This document shows, piece by piece, positions 1 to 6,835 of a stretch of 12,328 nt of DNA. The translations under genes were made by a program, and so were the position numbers. Source of the stretch: an uncultured bacterium (lineage in GTDB: Bacteria; Bacteroidota; Ignavibacteria; Ignavibacteriales; Melioribacteraceae); contig CALDDL010000175.1 in NCBI GenBank assembly GCA_937936675.1, forward strand, positions 1 through 12,328, read 5' to 3'. Numbering within the stretch: the first letter of the stretch is position 1; every line of letters starts with the position of its first letter. A model generated the notes under the pieces. The model saw nothing but the letters and a program-made list of their open reading frames with translations. It ran no database searches and was not told where the DNA came from.

Positions 1-149
1 GTTTTTGATTCGGAATTATCTGTATATGGAGATAATCCCAGATTGGTTAAAAAATTCTGAATATATAATGACACACCTTTCTCGTTACCTGAGATACTGT
101 CAATTTGGGCTAATTCGAGAAATATTTCTAATAAACGTTTGTTCTTCAT
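1..149 (-). CDS. PepT/M20-family peptidase, N-terminal fragment (cut by window edge)
   Basis: Reading the minus strand from an ATG at 149 gives 49 codons without a stop before the window ends. The peptide has a helix like LLEIFLELAQIDSISGNEKG, followed by an amphipathic helix ending NLGL. This is the typical opening of PepT-like, M20-family metallopeptidases, where a 'RLLELF..L..IDS.SG.E' segment precedes the metal site. Those enzymes are cytosolic zinc exopeptidases that trim di- and tripeptides. No metal ligands lie in the visible part, so the family call rests only on this N-terminal pattern. A weak purine stretch (GAAAG) precedes the ATG. A related M42 or M28 peptidase is possible. The gene is too short to appear as an ordinary long ORF. 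Confidence 0.6.
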   Translation of the reverse strand, partial: MKNKRLLEIFLELAQIDSISGNEKGVSLYIQNFLTNLGLSPYTDNSESK

Positions 150-194
150 TGTAATATTTCTTTCAAGTGGATAGATAGGAGTAATTTCAATTAC

Positions 195-223
195 AGATTA
201 AAGATTTTTTATTACAATGTCAA
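195..223 (-). promoter_or_regulatory. Possible sigma70-like promoter for the peptidase gene
   Basis: On the minus strand a perfect TTGACA lies at 223-218, followed after 17 nt by TAATCT at 200-195, about 46 nt ahead of the peptidase ATG. The -10 match is poor (3 of 6), so this is only a candidate. Confidence 0.25.
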
Positions 224-224
224 T

Positions 225-253
225 AAAAAATGTAAAAAGCATTACACTTTTTT
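225..253 (-). terminator. Weak AT-rich terminator hairpin after the MFS gene
   Basis: In the minus direction, AAAAAA, a bulged G and TGTAA are followed by a 6-nt loop, then TTACA and TTTTTT. The stem is almost all A-U, so stability is low. It begins 36 nt past the MFS stop codon and ends in a T run, which fits a weak intrinsic terminator. Confidence 0.3.
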
Positions 254-288
254 AAGTCGATTAAGATAATACGCAAATGAAGAGGGAG

Positions 289-1485
289 CTAATTCTCCTC
301 TTCTTTTAGGCGATATAGAAATATTGAGGAGATAGATGCCAGCACAAACGTTGCTCCCCATAAAATTGTGCTTCCATAATTTTCAAGCACTATTGCTCCT
401 AGCCATGGAGCGACCATAAACGAGAAACTAAAATTCATCTGGTAATAACCCATATACTCACCCACTTTATCTTTGGGAGCGATATTGGATAAAAACGATG
501 CAGATGATGGGAAAAAGATCATCTCCCCGAATGTCCATACTATAATCGATAAAACCAAATAATAGATATTCGCCGAGAACGCCATCATTCCAAAACCCAA
601 AGCACAAAGCAAAGACCCCAACGCCAATGATGAGCTATCACGCCAATGGGACATTGAGCTGTTTAACGGCACTTCTACGAAGATTATTATCACCGTATTA
701 ATTGCCATTAATATTCCATAGATAGCTTCTGTATAATGAAGCTCTTTTACAAAATAAATTGGTACTGCCCCAAGATGCTGAAAAAATACAAACTCCACGG
801 GCAATAACGCCAATATATAATAGATAAATCTTTTGTCTTTATAGATTTTCTGCGGAGCTAGAACTGCTTCCTTTATTACCTCTTCCTCGTGAAATTTTTC
901 AAAAGGTGAAATCATCAAAAATCCTGCAGCCATAATCGAAGTAACGCCATCCACATAAAACAAAAGATGATAATTATAATAAGCCAATATTCCGCCTATC
1001 ACCGGTCCGATACTCATACCAAGATTTATGGCGATTCGATTTAGAGCAAAAGCCGTCTTCCTCTGCTCCGGTGCTGTCTCGTTACTTATGAATGTCAGAT
1101 TCGCGGGACGAAATGCTTCCGAAAGTGCCGACCAGAGAAATGTTACTATAAGTGCGATATTATAATTATCGATAAATGAAAATAAGAATAGCATAAAACC
1201 TGAGGCGAACAAGGAGAGCTTCATAATCGAAAGAGGTCCGAACCGATCCGAAAGACGCCCTACAAACGGAGCCGAAATTAAAGAACCTAATCCGAATGCC
1301 ACTAATGCCAATCCCGCTTCGGAAACCGATACTTTTAATTCCTTGGCAAAATAGAGAGCGAGGAACGGGAGAACCATAGTTCCAGACCGATTTATTAGGG
1401 TTGCCGCCGATAGAAGCCATATATTTTTCGGAATTCCCTTTAATCCACGCCACGGATTAGAAATTTTTCCTTTGAATCTCACCAA
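289..1485 (-). CDS. MFS drug/metabolite exporter, DHA1 (MdtH-like) type
   Basis: A 398-residue, 12-helix major facilitator protein of the inner membrane, probably a proton-coupled exporter. The motif A loop between helices 2 and 3 reads GRLSDRFG (about 76-83). Helix 5 carries the antiporter motif C, LGMSIGPVIGG (about 155-165), the mark of drug/H+ antiporters. A charged central loop (about 195-222) separates the two six-helix halves. The substrate cannot be read from sequence. The start is TTG at 1485 or the adjacent GTG at 1482; AAGG lies just upstream and the next in-frame ATG (codon 37) falls inside helix 1, so one of these two is right. It is transcribed alone, divergently from the lipoprotein operon. 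Confidence 0.85.
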   Translation of the reverse strand: MVRFKGKISNPWRGLKGIPKNIWLLSAATLINRSGTMVLPFLALYFAKELKVSVSEAGLALVAFGLGSLISAPFVGRLSDRFGPLSIMKLSLFASGFMLFLFSFIDNYNIALIVTFLWSALSEAFRPANLTFISNETAPEQRKTAFALNRIAINLGMSIGPVIGGILAYYNYHLLFYVDGVTSIMAAGFLMISPFEKFHEEEVIKEAVLAPQKIYKDKRFIYYILALLPVEFVFFQHLGAVPIYFVKELHYTEAIYGILMAINTVIIIFVEVPLNSSMSHWRDSSSLALGSLLCALGFGMMAFSANIYYLVLSIIVWTFGEMIFFPSSASFLSNIAPKDKVGEYMGYYQMNFSFSFMVAPWLGAIVLENYGSTILWGATFVLASISSIFLYRLKEEEN

Positions 1486-1501
1486 AACCTTACTATTTTA
1501 T

Positions 1502-1554
1502 AAACAAATCTAACAAATCATTTCACAATTCATTATGTTTATTTGTTAAATAAA
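1502..1554. promoter_or_regulatory. Divergent promoter region with repeated AACAAATC boxes
   Basis: The 82-bp gap between the MFS gene and the lipoprotein operon holds AACAAATC at 1503-1510 and again at 1512-1519 (9-bp period). The inverse copy ATTTGTTA at 1541-1548 forms a perfect 8-bp inverted repeat with 1511-1518. A second inverted repeat, TTTATTT/AAATAAA with a 3-nt loop, spans 1538-1554, just ahead of the operon's SD. This could be an operator for both genes. The base composition is very AT-rich, so chance cannot be excluded. Confidence 0.3.
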
Positions 1555-1567
1555 AAAGGAAATTGCA

Positions 1568-2014
1568 ATGAAATCAAAAGCGTTTTTTCTTTCCCTTATC
1601 TTACTTGGCACCGCCGCCTGCTCTTCAATCGTTCTTCAACCCGCTGATTATAGCTGGCCTATTGAGAATGTTCTTAAGGTTGATGATCTCGGCTTTGTTT
1701 CCGAGTCAAGATATACTTTCAAAATAAATGTGAAAAATCTTTTCACCGAAGAATTTAAGGATTCTACTTCTTTCAAAGGTAAAGAACTAAGAATTATCCG
1801 TGACGCTAAAGGTTATTACTACGCCACCGGTAATGAATTTAAAAATGTCTATGTTCTTATGACTCAAGAAAACGGTATGAAGGTAGAAAATATTATTCCC
1901 GTTTCTCAAGCCGGTTTGAAATCTCCCGTTATGAATCAAAAAAACAGCTCCATCGAATTAATAGATAATGGATTAAAAACTTATTTTACAAATAAAGGGA
2001 TTGAGGGGAAATAA
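1568..2014 (+). CDS. Small predicted lipoprotein of unknown function
   Basis: A 148-residue protein with a signal peptide (MKSKAF, then a hydrophobic core) ending in a lipobox-like TAAC. Cys18 would be lipidated and followed by SS, which favours export towards the outer membrane. The -3 residue is Thr rather than Leu, an acceptable but less common lipobox. The mature part looks beta-rich, with alternating strands such as YTFKINVKNLF and YYYATGNEFKNVYVLM, and has no recognised domain or catalytic motif. An AAGGA SD lies 7 nt before the ATG. It is the first gene of a tight operon: its stop is followed after 1 nt by the ATG of the coiled-coil gene, and its last codons contain that gene's SD. This suggests joint work in the envelope. 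Confidence 0.7.
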   Translation: MKSKAFFLSLILLGTAACSSIVLQPADYSWPIENVLKVDDLGFVSESRYTFKINVKNLFTEEFKDSTSFKGKELRIIRDAKGYYYATGNEFKNVYVLMTQENGMKVENIIPVSQAGLKSPVMNQKNSSIELIDNGLKTYFTNKGIEGK

Positions 2015-2015
2015 T

Positions 2016-3290
2016 ATGTTCTTCACAATTTTTAAAAAATCGCTGATTCTCGTTTTGTTCTTCGGATTTATTACAGCAATTAATGCGCAGTCCGATTATG
2101 AAAAAACACAAAACTTCAAAAATAAATACGCATCACTTGAACAAAAAATTAAAGATGCTTTATCGCTCGAAGAAGTTGACGCTTTAGTAGAATCAATTTC
2201 TGCATTCAAAAATGAATTCGCAGACCATAAAGCTCTTCTCGATAAAACACTTTATCCCGATAATTTTTCTTCGGCAATCGAAAAACTCGAAAAAGCCGCG
2301 GAATTGAGAAAGGGAGATTTTACTCAGATTGTTGATCTTCAAACCGAAGTCGGCACTCTTAAAACTGCTCTCACCGAACTCAACGATCAAAACGCTTCTC
2401 TATTGGTTCAAATTAAAGACCTTCAGTTTAGCCAAAAGAAAGATCAAGCGACAATCAATTCACTTAATCGATTAGTAGCTTCTCTTAAAGCGAATATCAA
2501 AGAGCGCGATGAATTGGTTAAAGGCATTGTCGATAGTCTTCTTCAGGAATTTACTTCCGCTCCATCATCATTAAACGATGCCGAGAAAACCGCAATCTTC
2601 AAAAAAGTGGAAACCGGAAATCTTTTCTATAATGTCGAAAGAACTATCAGCGATAATATTCAATTTATGAAAGTTACTTCTTTGACTGCCGATGACCTTT
2701 CCGATATGAAAGAGCAGTATAAAGAATTTTCTAAAACTTGGCGTCAGATCGGTCCTAAACTTTCACAGATTTATCTTAATCAAGCTAATCGTGCACGACA
2801 AATAGCGGGCATTGATGAACTTTTCCGACAGTGGAATTTTAGAATCAATAACGAAATCTGGAGCAGTATTAATCAAGCCTTCAGAGAGAAAAATATTACC
2901 TTAATGAATTTTAAGAATGGCGATGATTTTACCGAAAGCATCACCACTTTTATTGATGACGAAGTTAAAAATCTCGGAGTAAAAAGAAGCAGCGAATCAA
3001 AAGAAACATTTTACACTTTTACCGATTCTGTTTGGTTTCAGCAGGTAAAACCGAATTGGGTTCCGATTTTGATAGAGAACAATCTCCTTACCGAAGCGCA
3101 AAAAGATACTATCGAAACTCGATTCGCTCAATGGAAAGAAAAAGTTGATCCCGGTGGATTCGCAGGCTATTGGATTTATATCGCTATTGCCGCAGCAGCA
3201 ATTGTTCTCGTTTTAATTGCATTTATGTTCATTTCGCGAAATAAAAAGAACAGAACGGTGGCGGAAATCGCTCCAAAAGAGAATGATTGA
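2016..3290 (+). CDS. Exported coiled-coil protein with C-terminal membrane anchor, unknown function
   Basis: A 424-residue protein. Residues 1-24 form a signal peptide with a likely cut at AINA|QS. Roughly 30-175 is helical, with a heptad-like coiled coil at about 105-175 (VDLQTEVGTLKTALTELNDQ and onward). A helical region follows to about 375, then a single hydrophobic helix at about 385-407 and a basic tail (SRNKKNR). The topology would be periplasmic coiled coil, inner-membrane anchor and cytosolic C-terminus. I recognise no family. The ATG at 2016 is chosen because GAGGGG at 2003-2008 sits 7 nt upstream; an in-frame TTG at 2001 lies before that SD and is rejected. The stop overlaps the start of the ABC ATPase gene by 8 nt, implying translational coupling and possibly physical partnership with that ATPase. 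Confidence 0.75.
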   Translation: MFFTIFKKSLILVLFFGFITAINAQSDYEKTQNFKNKYASLEQKIKDALSLEEVDALVESISAFKNEFADHKALLDKTLYPDNFSSAIEKLEKAAELRKGDFTQIVDLQTEVGTLKTALTELNDQNASLLVQIKDLQFSQKKDQATINSLNRLVASLKANIKERDELVKGIVDSLLQEFTSAPSSLNDAEKTAIFKKVETGNLFYNVERTISDNIQFMKVTSLTADDLSDMKEQYKEFSKTWRQIGPKLSQIYLNQANRARQIAGIDELFRQWNFRINNEIWSSINQAFREKNITLMNFKNGDDFTESITTFIDDEVKNLGVKRSSESKETFYTFTDSVWFQQVKPNWVPILIENNLLTEAQKDTIETRFAQWKEKVDPGGFAGYWIYIAIAAAAIVLVLIAFMFISRNKKNRTVAEIAPKEND

Positions 3291-4014
3291 AATAATAGAT
3301 TTACATAAGAGCTTTGGCTCTAATAAAGTCCTTCAAGGGATTAATCTTACTATTAATAAAGGGGAATCGCTCGCTATTATCGGAAAAAGCGGCAGCGGTA
3401 AATCGGTTCTCCTTAAAAATATTGTCGGATTGCTTGAACCCGATCAAGGTGAAGTAAAAATTGAAGGAAAGAATATTTCTTCTCTTTCAAAAAAAGAATT
3501 ATATGAAGTAAGAAAAAAATTCGGCTTCCTGTTTCAGGGAGCTGCTCTTTTTGATTCAATGACGGTAGAAGAAAATATCTCTTTACCATTGGTAGAAAAT
3601 AACCAAGCAATCACAAAAGAAAAAATCGATTCGATCGTGGAAGATAAATTAAATCTTGTCGGTCTTCCCGGAACACAGAAATTAAAGCCATCCGAACTAT
3701 CCGGCGGTATGAAAAAACGTGTAGGATTAGCCCGTGCTCTCGTTACTGATCCCGATTATATTCTCTATGATGAACCCACCACCGGGCTTGACCCAATTAT
3801 GTCCGATTCGATCGATGAACTCATTAGAAGTCTATCGGATAAATTGGACGTTACTTCTATTGTCGTTACTCACGATATGGTAAGTGTCCGCAATACTGCC
3901 GATAGAGTTGCGATGGTTCATAACGGTAAAATTTATTTCACCGGCACTCCGCAGGAACTTCTTGATTCAGATGATCAGGTAGCCGTTAATTTCATTCGCA
4001 GAACAGGAATATAA
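3283..4014 (+). CDS. mlaF: MlaF-type ABC transporter ATP-binding protein
   Basis: A 243-residue complete ABC ATPase. Walker A is GKSGSGKS (34-41), the Q-loop Gln is at 85, the signature LSGGM at 139-143, Walker B YILYDE at 159-164 and the H-loop His at 197. The stretch GFLFQGAALFDSMTVEENIS (81-100) is characteristic of the MlaF/Mkl subfamily, which powers phospholipid movement between inner and outer membranes with the MlaE permease and MCE-domain MlaD. No permease or MCE gene is in the window, so its partners must be elsewhere or differ. The start at 3283 is used because the conserved fold begins at MIEIIDLHKSFG; the upstream in-frame extension from 3217 reads through the coiled-coil gene and is spurious. 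RadA begins 1 nt after its stop. Confidence 0.85.
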   Translation: MIEIIDLHKSFGSNKVLQGINLTINKGESLAIIGKSGSGKSVLLKNIVGLLEPDQGEVKIEGKNISSLSKKELYEVRKKFGFLFQGAALFDSMTVEENISLPLVENNQAITKEKIDSIVEDKLNLVGLPGTQKLKPSELSGGMKKRVGLARALVTDPDYILYDEPTTGLDPIMSDSIDELIRSLSDKLDVTSIVVTHDMVSVRNTADRVAMVHNGKIYFTGTPQELLDSDDQVAVNFIRRTGI

Positions 4015-4018
4015 ATTG
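4005..4018 (+). promoter_or_regulatory. Shine-Dalgarno site fixing the TTG start of radA
   Basis: AGGA at 4005-4008 lies 7 nt before a TTG at 4016, inside the last codons of the ABC ATPase gene. The protein read from this TTG starts with the canonical RadA opening just before its zinc finger, so the rare start is well supported. Confidence 0.65.
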
Positions 4019-5368
4019 GCAAAGCTTAGAACTAAATATATCTGCTCCGAATGCGGGTATGAAACAATTAAATGGCTCGGCAAATGCCCCACTTGCGATA
4101 ATTGGAATACGTTTACAGAAGAATTAGTAGAAGACAAAAAACGTGAAGTAAAAAAATATATTACGAATACCGAAACCTTCAAATTATCCTATAACTCAAA
4201 CGAAAAAGAAGTTCGGCTTAAAACGAATATAGAAGAATTTGATCGTGTGCTCGGCGGCGGATTAATATCCGGCTCGGTAATACTTCTCGGCGGAGATCCC
4301 GGAATAGGAAAATCAACTCTCGTACTTCAAGCCGCTTCTAAAATTAATGCTCCCGTGCTTTATGTAACGGGCGAAGAATCCCTTAACCAAATTAGCGGTC
4401 GAGCAAAAAGATTAAAAGTAAATCCCGATTCTATCTCCGTCCTCCCCGAAACAAATCTTGATTATATTTTATCGGCGATAGAAAAGGAAGACCCAAAATT
4501 TGTAATTATCGATTCTATTCAAACTATATATAAACCCGATCTTCAAAACGCAGCGGGCACTATCACGCAGATCCGTGAATCCACTTCCGAATTAATGAAA
4601 CTCGCAAAAACCAAAGGATGCTCGATTATAGTTGTAGGACACGTAACCAAAGATGGAATGATCGCCGGTCCAAAAGTGCTAGAACATATTGTCGATACCG
4701 TGCTTCAATTTGAAGGTGAAAAAAATCATTCATATAGAATATTAAGAAGTCAGAAAAACCGATTCGGAAGCACGAACGAAATTGGTATTTTCGATATGAA
4801 TGAATCGGGATTGGAAGAAGTAAAAAATCCGAGCGAAATATTTTTAAGTTCGCGTGAAACCGAAGTTACAGGTTCGGTGATTACATGCAGCATCGAAGGA
4901 AGCCGTCCGATATTGCTCGAAGTGCAGGCACTCGTAACGCCATCTGCCTATGGCAATCCGCAGCGCGTTACGACCGGGTTTGATATTCGACGTCTTTCGA
5001 TTTTATTAGCGGTGCTCGAAAAACGTGCGGGTTTCCGTCTCTCGAACCAAAATGTATTTTTGAATATTGCAGGTGGAATAAAGATTGATGAACCGGCGAT
5101 TGATCTTGCTGTATGTGCTGCCGTTGCATCTAATTTCAAAGATAAATTTGCCGATTCAAAAGCCGTAGTCCTTGGTGAAGTAGGTCTCGGAGGCGAAGTT
5201 CGTTCAATATCTAATATCGAGAAAAGAATTCAGGAAGCGGAGAAGCTTGGCTTCGAAAAGATAATAGTTCCTACTTCAAGTCTAAAATCGATAAAATCTA
5301 AAAATAAAATAAAAATAATCGGCTCGTCCGATATCTCCTCGGCACTAAATCACATTTTAAAGAACTAA
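4016..5368 (+). CDS. radA: DNA repair protein RadA
   Basis: A 450-residue, full-length RadA (Sms), a RecA-like branch-migration helicase that helps process recombination intermediates in the cytosol. The N-terminal C4 zinc finger has Cys10, Cys13, Cys24 and Cys27. The ATPase core has Walker A GGDPGIGKST (92-101), Walker B FVIID (162-166) and the RadA-specific KNRFG motif (247-251). The C-terminal third (about 285-450) is the Lon-protease-like domain, which in RadA lacks proteolytic function and serves DNA binding and oligomerisation. Translation starts at TTG with a good SD. It is the last gene of the operon that begins with the lipoprotein; its link to the envelope genes is probably one of shared transcription rather than function. 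Its stop lies 3 bp from the stop of the convergent oxidase-like gene. Confidence 0.97.
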   Translation: MAKLRTKYICSECGYETIKWLGKCPTCDNWNTFTEELVEDKKREVKKYITNTETFKLSYNSNEKEVRLKTNIEEFDRVLGGGLISGSVILLGGDPGIGKSTLVLQAASKINAPVLYVTGEESLNQISGRAKRLKVNPDSISVLPETNLDYILSAIEKEDPKFVIIDSIQTIYKPDLQNAAGTITQIRESTSELMKLAKTKGCSIIVVGHVTKDGMIAGPKVLEHIVDTVLQFEGEKNHSYRILRSQKNRFGSTNEIGIFDMNESGLEEVKNPSEIFLSSRETEVTGSVITCSIEGSRPILLEVQALVTPSAYGNPQRVTTGFDIRRLSILLAVLEKRAGFRLSNQNVFLNIAGGIKIDEPAIDLAVCAAVASNFKDKFADSKAVVLGEVGLGGEVRSISNIEKRIQEAEKLGFEKIIVPTSSLKSIKSKNKIKIIGSSDISSALNHILKN

Positions 5369-5371
5369 TTA

Positions 5372-5827
5372 CTAAAATTTTTCTCCTTTAGCTTCACGTA
5401 TATGGCTTCCGACCGAGCGGATTCTCCCCCATATCGAATAGAAGAATAAGATCATCCCAACTATCTGGAGTGCGGAGAAAGTGAAGATAAAAATATCGAG
5501 AAATTCTAACCAGTAAAAACTCTTTATCGCTTGAGTTATAAATCTTCCGCCTGTTGAAATCGTCATAACCCAGTAAACTGCAAGAATAAGAGTTGGATTA
5601 TATTTGGTATCGGATTTTTCGGCTCTTGGGAAAAACCATAATGCCACTCCCATTATCATCATCATTACCGAGCCGACAAGTATCACGTGAGTATGCGCCG
5701 ATAGAAGTTCGAGCGAGTATCCCGTTTTACCGATATACTTTGTGTATGACATATATAGACCGGTGAGTATCCCCAGCACCAAGAATATAATACTCGTCTT
5801 AACGAAATAACGTACAGTAGTAAACAT
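5372..5827 (-). CDS. Stand-alone four-helix protein like part of heme-copper oxidase subunit I
   Basis: A 151-residue membrane protein with four hydrophobic helices (about 10-26, 43-66, 79-98 and 108-131). Helix 2 reads AHTHVILVGSVMMMIMG and ends with FFPR. This resembles the segment of cbb3/NorB-type oxidase subunit I that holds a low-spin heme ligand, so His45 or His47 could bind heme. A full subunit has 12 or more helices and six His ligands to heme and copper; here only the first third is represented, so it cannot be a working oxidase. There is no sign of decay: the frame is intact, and a strong SD (GGAAGGA) precedes the ATG. It may be a heme-binding accessory or sensor protein. It appears monocistronic and converges on radA. 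The similarity is moderate and the function unknown. Confidence 0.65.
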   Translation of the reverse strand: MFTTVRYFVKTSIIFLVLGILTGLYMSYTKYIGKTGYSLELLSAHTHVILVGSVMMMIMGVALWFFPRAEKSDTKYNPTLILAVYWVMTISTGGRFITQAIKSFYWLEFLDIFIFTFSALQIVGMILFFYSIWGRIRSVGSHIREAKGEKF

Positions 5828-5964
5828 TCGATTATCCTTCCTTTATCAGTCGGTTTATTTTATTCATTGAAAGAGCAATCCAAGTCAACTATTAACATAT
5901 TTTCTTAACCGTTTTTTAGCAAAGTAAGTAGATTAAGTGAAATAATCAATCTTATATATTTATC

Positions 5965-6001
5965 AAAAAACCCCTTACCGTAATTCCGGTTCGGGGTTTT
6001 T
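5965..6001. terminator. Strong, probably bidirectional intrinsic terminator
   Basis: AAAAACCCC (5966-5974) pairs with GGGGTTTTT (5993-6001). Inside it ACCG (5977-5980) pairs with CGGT (5987-5990) around a 6-nt loop. The ends are A-rich on one side and T-rich on the other, so it works on both strands. It lies about 95-130 nt beyond the stop of the zinc-ribbon gene and would stop transcripts coming from it, or any short transcript made within the gap. Confidence 0.8.
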
Positions 6002-6013
6002 AATTTTAATCAA

Positions 6014-6055
6014 TTACAATAATTTTTGGGAAGAGTTCTGATTGTAAATTCCCAA
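6014..6055. repeat. Two interleaved 7-bp inverted repeats
   Basis: TTACAAT (6014-6020) is complementary to ATTGTAA (6041-6047), and TTGGGAA (6026-6032) is complementary to TTCCCAA (6049-6055). The arms alternate in the order 1-2-1-2, so RNA could form a pseudoknot or two mutually exclusive hairpins. The element lies between two terminators, in a non-coding stretch. Confidence 0.45.
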
Positions 6056-6073
6056 CAATAATGTATTTATGAA

Positions 6074-6091
6074 AATAGACTTTCGTCTATT
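6074..6091 (-). terminator. Terminator hairpin with GAAA loop just after the zinc-ribbon gene
   Basis: On the minus strand, AATAGAC, the tetraloop GAAA and GTCTATT form a perfect 7-bp stem followed by TTTTC. It starts 3 nt after the stop codon. The GNRA loop gives extra stability to a short, AT-leaning stem. Confidence 0.55.
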
Positions 6092-6094
6092 GTT

Positions 6095-6823
6095 TTATTT
6101 CGAATCGATGCTCGATGCTATATCGGGTGATATCAATATCCTTCCGCATGATTCACATGAATACAATCTTTTCGATTGCTTCACTTCCAATTGTCTCTGC
6201 GGAGGAACTACGTTGTGGCATCCCGTGCATGCAGCTCGGCTTATCGTTACTATCGCCTTGCCATCCAATGCTTTCCTGATTCTCATATATGTGTTATAAT
6301 CGGGTTTCTTAATCTTTGCTACTATCTGATCGCGCTTAGTTTTTAATTTCGCTTCTTCTCTTTCGTTTCCTTTTATGATCTGCTTTAATTCATTCTCTTT
6401 TTCTTTTAATTCTTCATTAAGAACATCTAACTGCGGTTCGATATCTTTTACTTCTATCTTTAGTTTCTCAACGAGTTCTTCGATTGCCTTATTCTCGCTT
6501 TCCAATTTTGTTACTGTTTCTTCGGAATGATCTATCTCTTTAGTGAGTGCATCATACTCTTTATTATTACGCACTTGATATAACTGAGCTTTGAATTTTT
6601 TCAAATTCTCTTTGAGTCTTTCTATCTCATCTTCATTCGATGATCTTTTATCGAGAGATTTTTTCTTCTCGGTATTTTTAGATTCGATCTGATTTTTAAA
6701 AGTATTAATCTGACCCGTGAGATCATTGACTGCAAGCGGTAAATCGCCTCTCAGCTCTTCTAATTCATCTAGCTGATTATCGATTACTTGCAACTCATAG
6801 AGTGTTGACAAACGTTCTTCCAA
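6095..6823 (-). CDS. C4-type zinc-ribbon coiled-coil protein (DUF164/CdsZ-FlgZ family)
   Basis: A 242-residue cytosolic protein. Residues 1 to about 170 form a long charged coiled-coil hairpin rich in Glu and Lys. A C-terminal zinc ribbon follows with Cys199-x2-Cys202 (ACTGC) and Cys223-x2-Cys226 (SCESCG). This is the COG1579 layout. Studied relatives are the Chlamydia type III secretion protein CdsZ and Helicobacter HP0958/FlgZ, which affects flagellar expression; the role in non-flagellated FCB bacteria is unknown. Translation starts at TTG 6823, with a full AGGAG 7 nt upstream that overlaps the nif3 stop region. The gap to nif3 is 10 nt, so the two are co-transcribed, a pairing known from many Bacteroidota genomes. 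Confidence 0.88.
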   Translation of the reverse strand: MEERLSTLYELQVIDNQLDELEELRGDLPLAVNDLTGQINTFKNQIESKNTEKKKSLDKRSSNEDEIERLKENLKKFKAQLYQVRNNKEYDALTKEIDHSEETVTKLESENKAIEELVEKLKIEVKDIEPQLDVLNEELKEKENELKQIIKGNEREEAKLKTKRDQIVAKIKKPDYNTYMRIRKALDGKAIVTISRAACTGCHNVVPPQRQLEVKQSKRLYSCESCGRILISPDIASSIDSK

Positions 6824-6835
6824 AGTAATTCTCCT
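6821..6835 (-). promoter_or_regulatory. Shine-Dalgarno site fixing the TTG start of the zinc-ribbon gene
   Basis: On the minus strand AGGAG (6835-6831) is followed by a 7-nt spacer and TTG (6823-6821). The read-out begins with the conserved coiled coil, and no ATG is available nearby, so this rare start is supported. Confidence 0.65.

Noticed and set aside
2001..2015. In-frame TTG at 2001 as an upstream start of the coiled-coil gene
   Set aside because: It lies before the SD (GAGGGG) that serves the ATG at 2016, and would put MRGNN before an otherwise normal signal peptide.
3217..3282. In-frame 22-codon N-terminal extension of the MlaF-type ATPase
   Set aside because: It overlaps the coiled-coil gene in another frame and precedes the conserved start of the ABC fold at MIEIIDLHKSFG.
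5832..5867. 11-codon minus-strand ORF (MNKINRLIKEG) ending 4 nt before the oxidase-like gene
   Set aside because: It has no SD, and its end simply contains the SD of the next gene. Short ORFs of this size occur by chance.
6069..6299. Plus-strand ORF of 76 codons
   Set aside because: It is antisense to the zinc-ribbon gene's conserved C-terminal domain and has no recognisable features or SD.
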